From positions 17,529,349 through 17,593,348 of the forward strand of contig OY740771.1 in the NCBI GenBank assembly GCA_963513935.1: a DNA stretch of 64,000 nt. The letters are read 5' to 3'. Source of the DNA: Aphrophora alni (Eukaryota > Arthropoda > Insecta > Hemiptera > Aphrophoridae). The position numbers and the translations under genes are program-made. The notes under the pieces were generated by a model. It had not been told where the DNA came from. It saw only the letters and a program-made list of their open reading frames with translations, and ran no database searches. Numbering within the stretch: the stretch's first letter is position 1; every line of letters begins with the position of its first letter. Below are positions 60,734 to 64,000 of this stretch, piece after piece.

Positions 60734-61702
60734 TGTTTAATTATGTATCTAGAAAATAAAGTATATTCCAAAAATAATCTTAAGCAAATATTTTAATATC
60801 AATCAAATATGAAAATTTTCCACGGACGCCATATTTAAAATATAATTATATATTTAAGTAACTATTTAAAATTGTTTGGCTTTTACCATAATATGTCCTC
60901 AATTTTAATAGAATTTTATTAAAATTTGTGACGGCCGTTACGATACATTTTTTATTTATTTATTATTTTTTTGTTTACAATTTTTCCTGAACAGTTGTAA
61001 ACTGTTTTACAATATTTCACAATAGTTTAGGTTAGTAAACTATCACATTTAAATAAAGTAAAATTTTTAATAATATCCGCATTTTGCATCTGCACCATGA
61101 CTGATTTCTGTTTTTACCGATGACTCATGGACCGGTATTTTTGAAAATATGGGGATTAATACGTTTTATATTGGCTTTTGAGAAATTTGATCTTAAAAAA
61201 AAAAATTCAATAATGGTCTAATTATGCCATGTATTTATCGTATAGTCGTACTCTATTTATTTAAAATCCTTGTGTGATGCCCCACATCACATGCACCATA
61301 AGTTGCATAACTTTGAATAGCAGGGGTTCTGCCGTTTCGGTAATGAAGTGCTGCCCCCACTACACTCAACCAAGTCCAAACTGATAACAACAAGCACATA
61401 GAGCAACACAAGTATAGTGTACATAACAACGGATTCATAGTGTGCACAGATTTCGTAGAGACAAGTGTTTTTAGCTCTCAGCGAATCGACTCACAAAAAT
61501 GAGTATCTAGGACTTGGCATTTTGAGCTCCTCACCCACCCTGAATAAAATATTATAGCATAATGAAACCAAAAATGTCTTCTGTTGTGAAGGACTTGTGC
61601 CATAACCTTAGTGTCCAACTATACTTTCACATAAGTCAAATTTAGTAGTATTAATTGGATTTATTAATTATAAATTAATAACAGAATTAGAATTCGTCAA
61701 AA
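60734..61702. other. Spacer between direct repeats
   Basis: AT-rich to 61,260, then a less AT-rich patch (61,260-61,560) with no matched protein. No retrotransposon gag or pol sequence is recognisable between the two direct repeats. Confidence 0.4.
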
Positions 61703-61846
61703 ATGGCTGGTCAAGTGAGACAATTAAAGTCATGTGAGCGAAATCTTGCTTATCGGGGCGGTGAGTTGAATCCAGAGAACGACTCTCCGTGGGCCTCACC
61801 CGAATTATTGTGGTTATTCAAAAGGCGGTATGGGACCCAAAAATAA
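61703..61846 (+). CDS. Small ORF of 47 residues, hypothetical
   Basis: The ATG is in a good animal context (CAAAAATGGC). The frame reads MAGQVRQLKSCERNLAYRGG and continues ELNPENDSPW to LLWLFKRRYGTQK. The base composition is less AT-rich than the flanks, which is unusual here, and the residue mix is protein-like. It lies between two direct repeats and could be the start of a decayed element gene or an exon (a GGTGAGTT donor-like string occurs within it at about 61,760). No family recognised. Confidence 0.25.
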   Translation: MAGQVRQLKSCERNLAYRGGELNPENDSPWASPELLWLFKRRYGTQK

Positions 61847-61940
61847 AGCTCTTTAGATGACACCACAAGTGTGTCACATATGTAATGAATTAAAAACAGG
61901 AAATTTAATTCACCTCCATACTTCGTGTCAGTTCGAAAAA

Positions 61941-62375
61941 TATTGATACAAATACTTTAATAAAATTCAATAAATAAGTTAAAATTACATATATACTGTA
62001 AACCAAAACTAAAAGAATCTCTCTATATTAAATCTGTTAGTTTATTTCATCTTATAAAACTTATCCGCATTATATCGGTGACCCAGATTTCAACATCCCT
62101 AAAGTACTTGTTTTTAAATTATAACTAAACTTAAAACAGGTCACTCGAACTGCAGTGTTTTAGTATACAGCAAAATGGCTGTTTCATTCCCATCGCATTC
62201 CAAGTTCCCATTTACTCGCTGTGTCAATAGCTCAATGTTGATTCCGTTGCGTGCCAAGTTATATGGTAAATATATATTACAAACTCTTGATTTTTGTTTT
62301 GTTTTACTTTTTTGGAAAGTTATTCAAATCCTTAATCTGTTTTGTACGTGATCAAGGGTTGAAACTGTGATGGTG
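61941..62375 (+). repeat. 430-bp direct repeat, copy 2
   Basis: Direct copy of 60,296-60,733, offset about 1,640 bp. It differs mainly by a 12-bp deletion near 62,272 (the ATTTCCAAATAT stretch of copy 1) and scattered changes in the first 110 bp. Confidence 0.85.
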
Positions 62376-62499
62376 ATTAACTGGAAAATAAAGTGCAACG
62401 CTGTAGGAAAACTATACAGACTTTGTCACCATCCAAACGAAACCGAATTACTCTACAAATATAGTTGGATAGTTGTTAATCAAAAGTGAACCATTAACA

Positions 62500-62934
62500 C
62501 CATCTCTGAATAAAATTATTAATTTAATAAAGGGTCTGAACTTGAATTACTCGTGCCAAATACTTCGTAAGCGTAATTGTATGTGATAACAATCTGTCTT
62601 TCATATACAACCGTCAAGTTTTTTTTTTTAAGTATTATTTAAGATTTTCTTATTTCAGATATCTCACACGGATTTGTTCTAAACTTTGAAATGACATATT
62701 GTACAAAATTTTGAACGAAATTAAAGGAATCGATTTGAGAAATTGCAATTTTATAACTATCACTGAACCATTTATTAGTTGTTTTCGTATAACTCATAAA
62801 AACCCACATTTTTAGAGAGATGGTGAGCACTACAGTTTGAGTTATTGAAAGATAGATTAGACAGAAATTCGATCAAAATCTTTAGAGTTGATTTTGAGAG
62901 TTATTGTTGTTGTTTATATCAGCTACGACGAAAA
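62500..62934 (+). repeat. DF-family fragment
   Basis: AAAGGGTCTGAACTTGAATT and ACTCGTGCCA resemble the DF head. CGATCAAAATCTTTAGAGTT and GATTTTGAGAGTTATTG at about 62,870 are the DF middle motif. It abuts the fold-back element. Confidence 0.4.

Positions 62935-64000
<1,066 letters not shown>

Overview
This is an AT-rich eukaryotic window, most likely from an insect and possibly a hemipteran. The clues are long introns or intergenic DNA with almost no long open frames, GGTTAGGTTAGG-type strings (9,726-9,740), long (CT)n/(GA)n/(TA)n microsatellites, and decayed insect-type elements: Tc1/mariner, Penelope-like, Jockey-like RNase H and a tRNA-Glu-like SINE. There are no operons, rRNAs, intact tRNAs or CRISPR arrays. 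The species assignment is inference.

Genes: the only convincing host coding segment is one large minus-strand exon at about 16,147-16,841. It encodes an unidentified Cys/Tyr-rich protein segment, is bounded by a good acceptor and donor, and sits about 55 bp downstream (on its own strand) of a roughly 320-bp (GA)n/(TG)n tract. A weak candidate promoter and first exon lies at 45,440-45,530 (+). Everything else recognisable is repeat or mobile DNA.

Layout. 1-16 kb: families Z, Y, W, V and DF in AT-rich spacer, including an inverted pair of Y arms. 16-17.3 kb: the exon and microsatellite. 18-20.1 kb: a SINE, then a Penelope-like relic on the minus strand with a GIY-YIG-like coding scrap, a near-complete hammerhead ribozyme and an inverted terminal copy. 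21.6-22.0 kb: a fold-back palindrome. 23.3-28 kb: a duplicated 260-bp repeat, tandem units of about 0.55 kb, and a 356-bp mariner-derived MITE. 28.9-31.4 kb: a (GA)n tract, a duplicated 150-bp repeat and a structured hairpin with a hammerhead-like core. 34.9-35.4 kb: a Jockey-like RNase H pseudogene. 35.8-41.4 kb: three relics of one unidentified coding segment (family K), a solo mariner end and a SINE. 41.9-42.7 kb: a 54-bp minisatellite. 46-60 kb: an old tandem array of X-family blocks, including two colinear blocks of about 3 kb. This array carries a 202-bp palindrome, a 1,016-bp long-TIR element, a second hammerhead-like motif and a 1.6-kb Tc1/mariner pseudo-element with 170-bp TIRs and a TA duplication. 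60-64 kb: a direct repeat with a primer-binding-site-like motif and a fold-back element reaching the window edge.

The parts most worth following up are family K, the two hammerhead motifs and the nested fold-back elements. Repeat boundaries were found by reading and manual alignment and should be taken as good to about 10-30 bp unless a terminal motif is stated.
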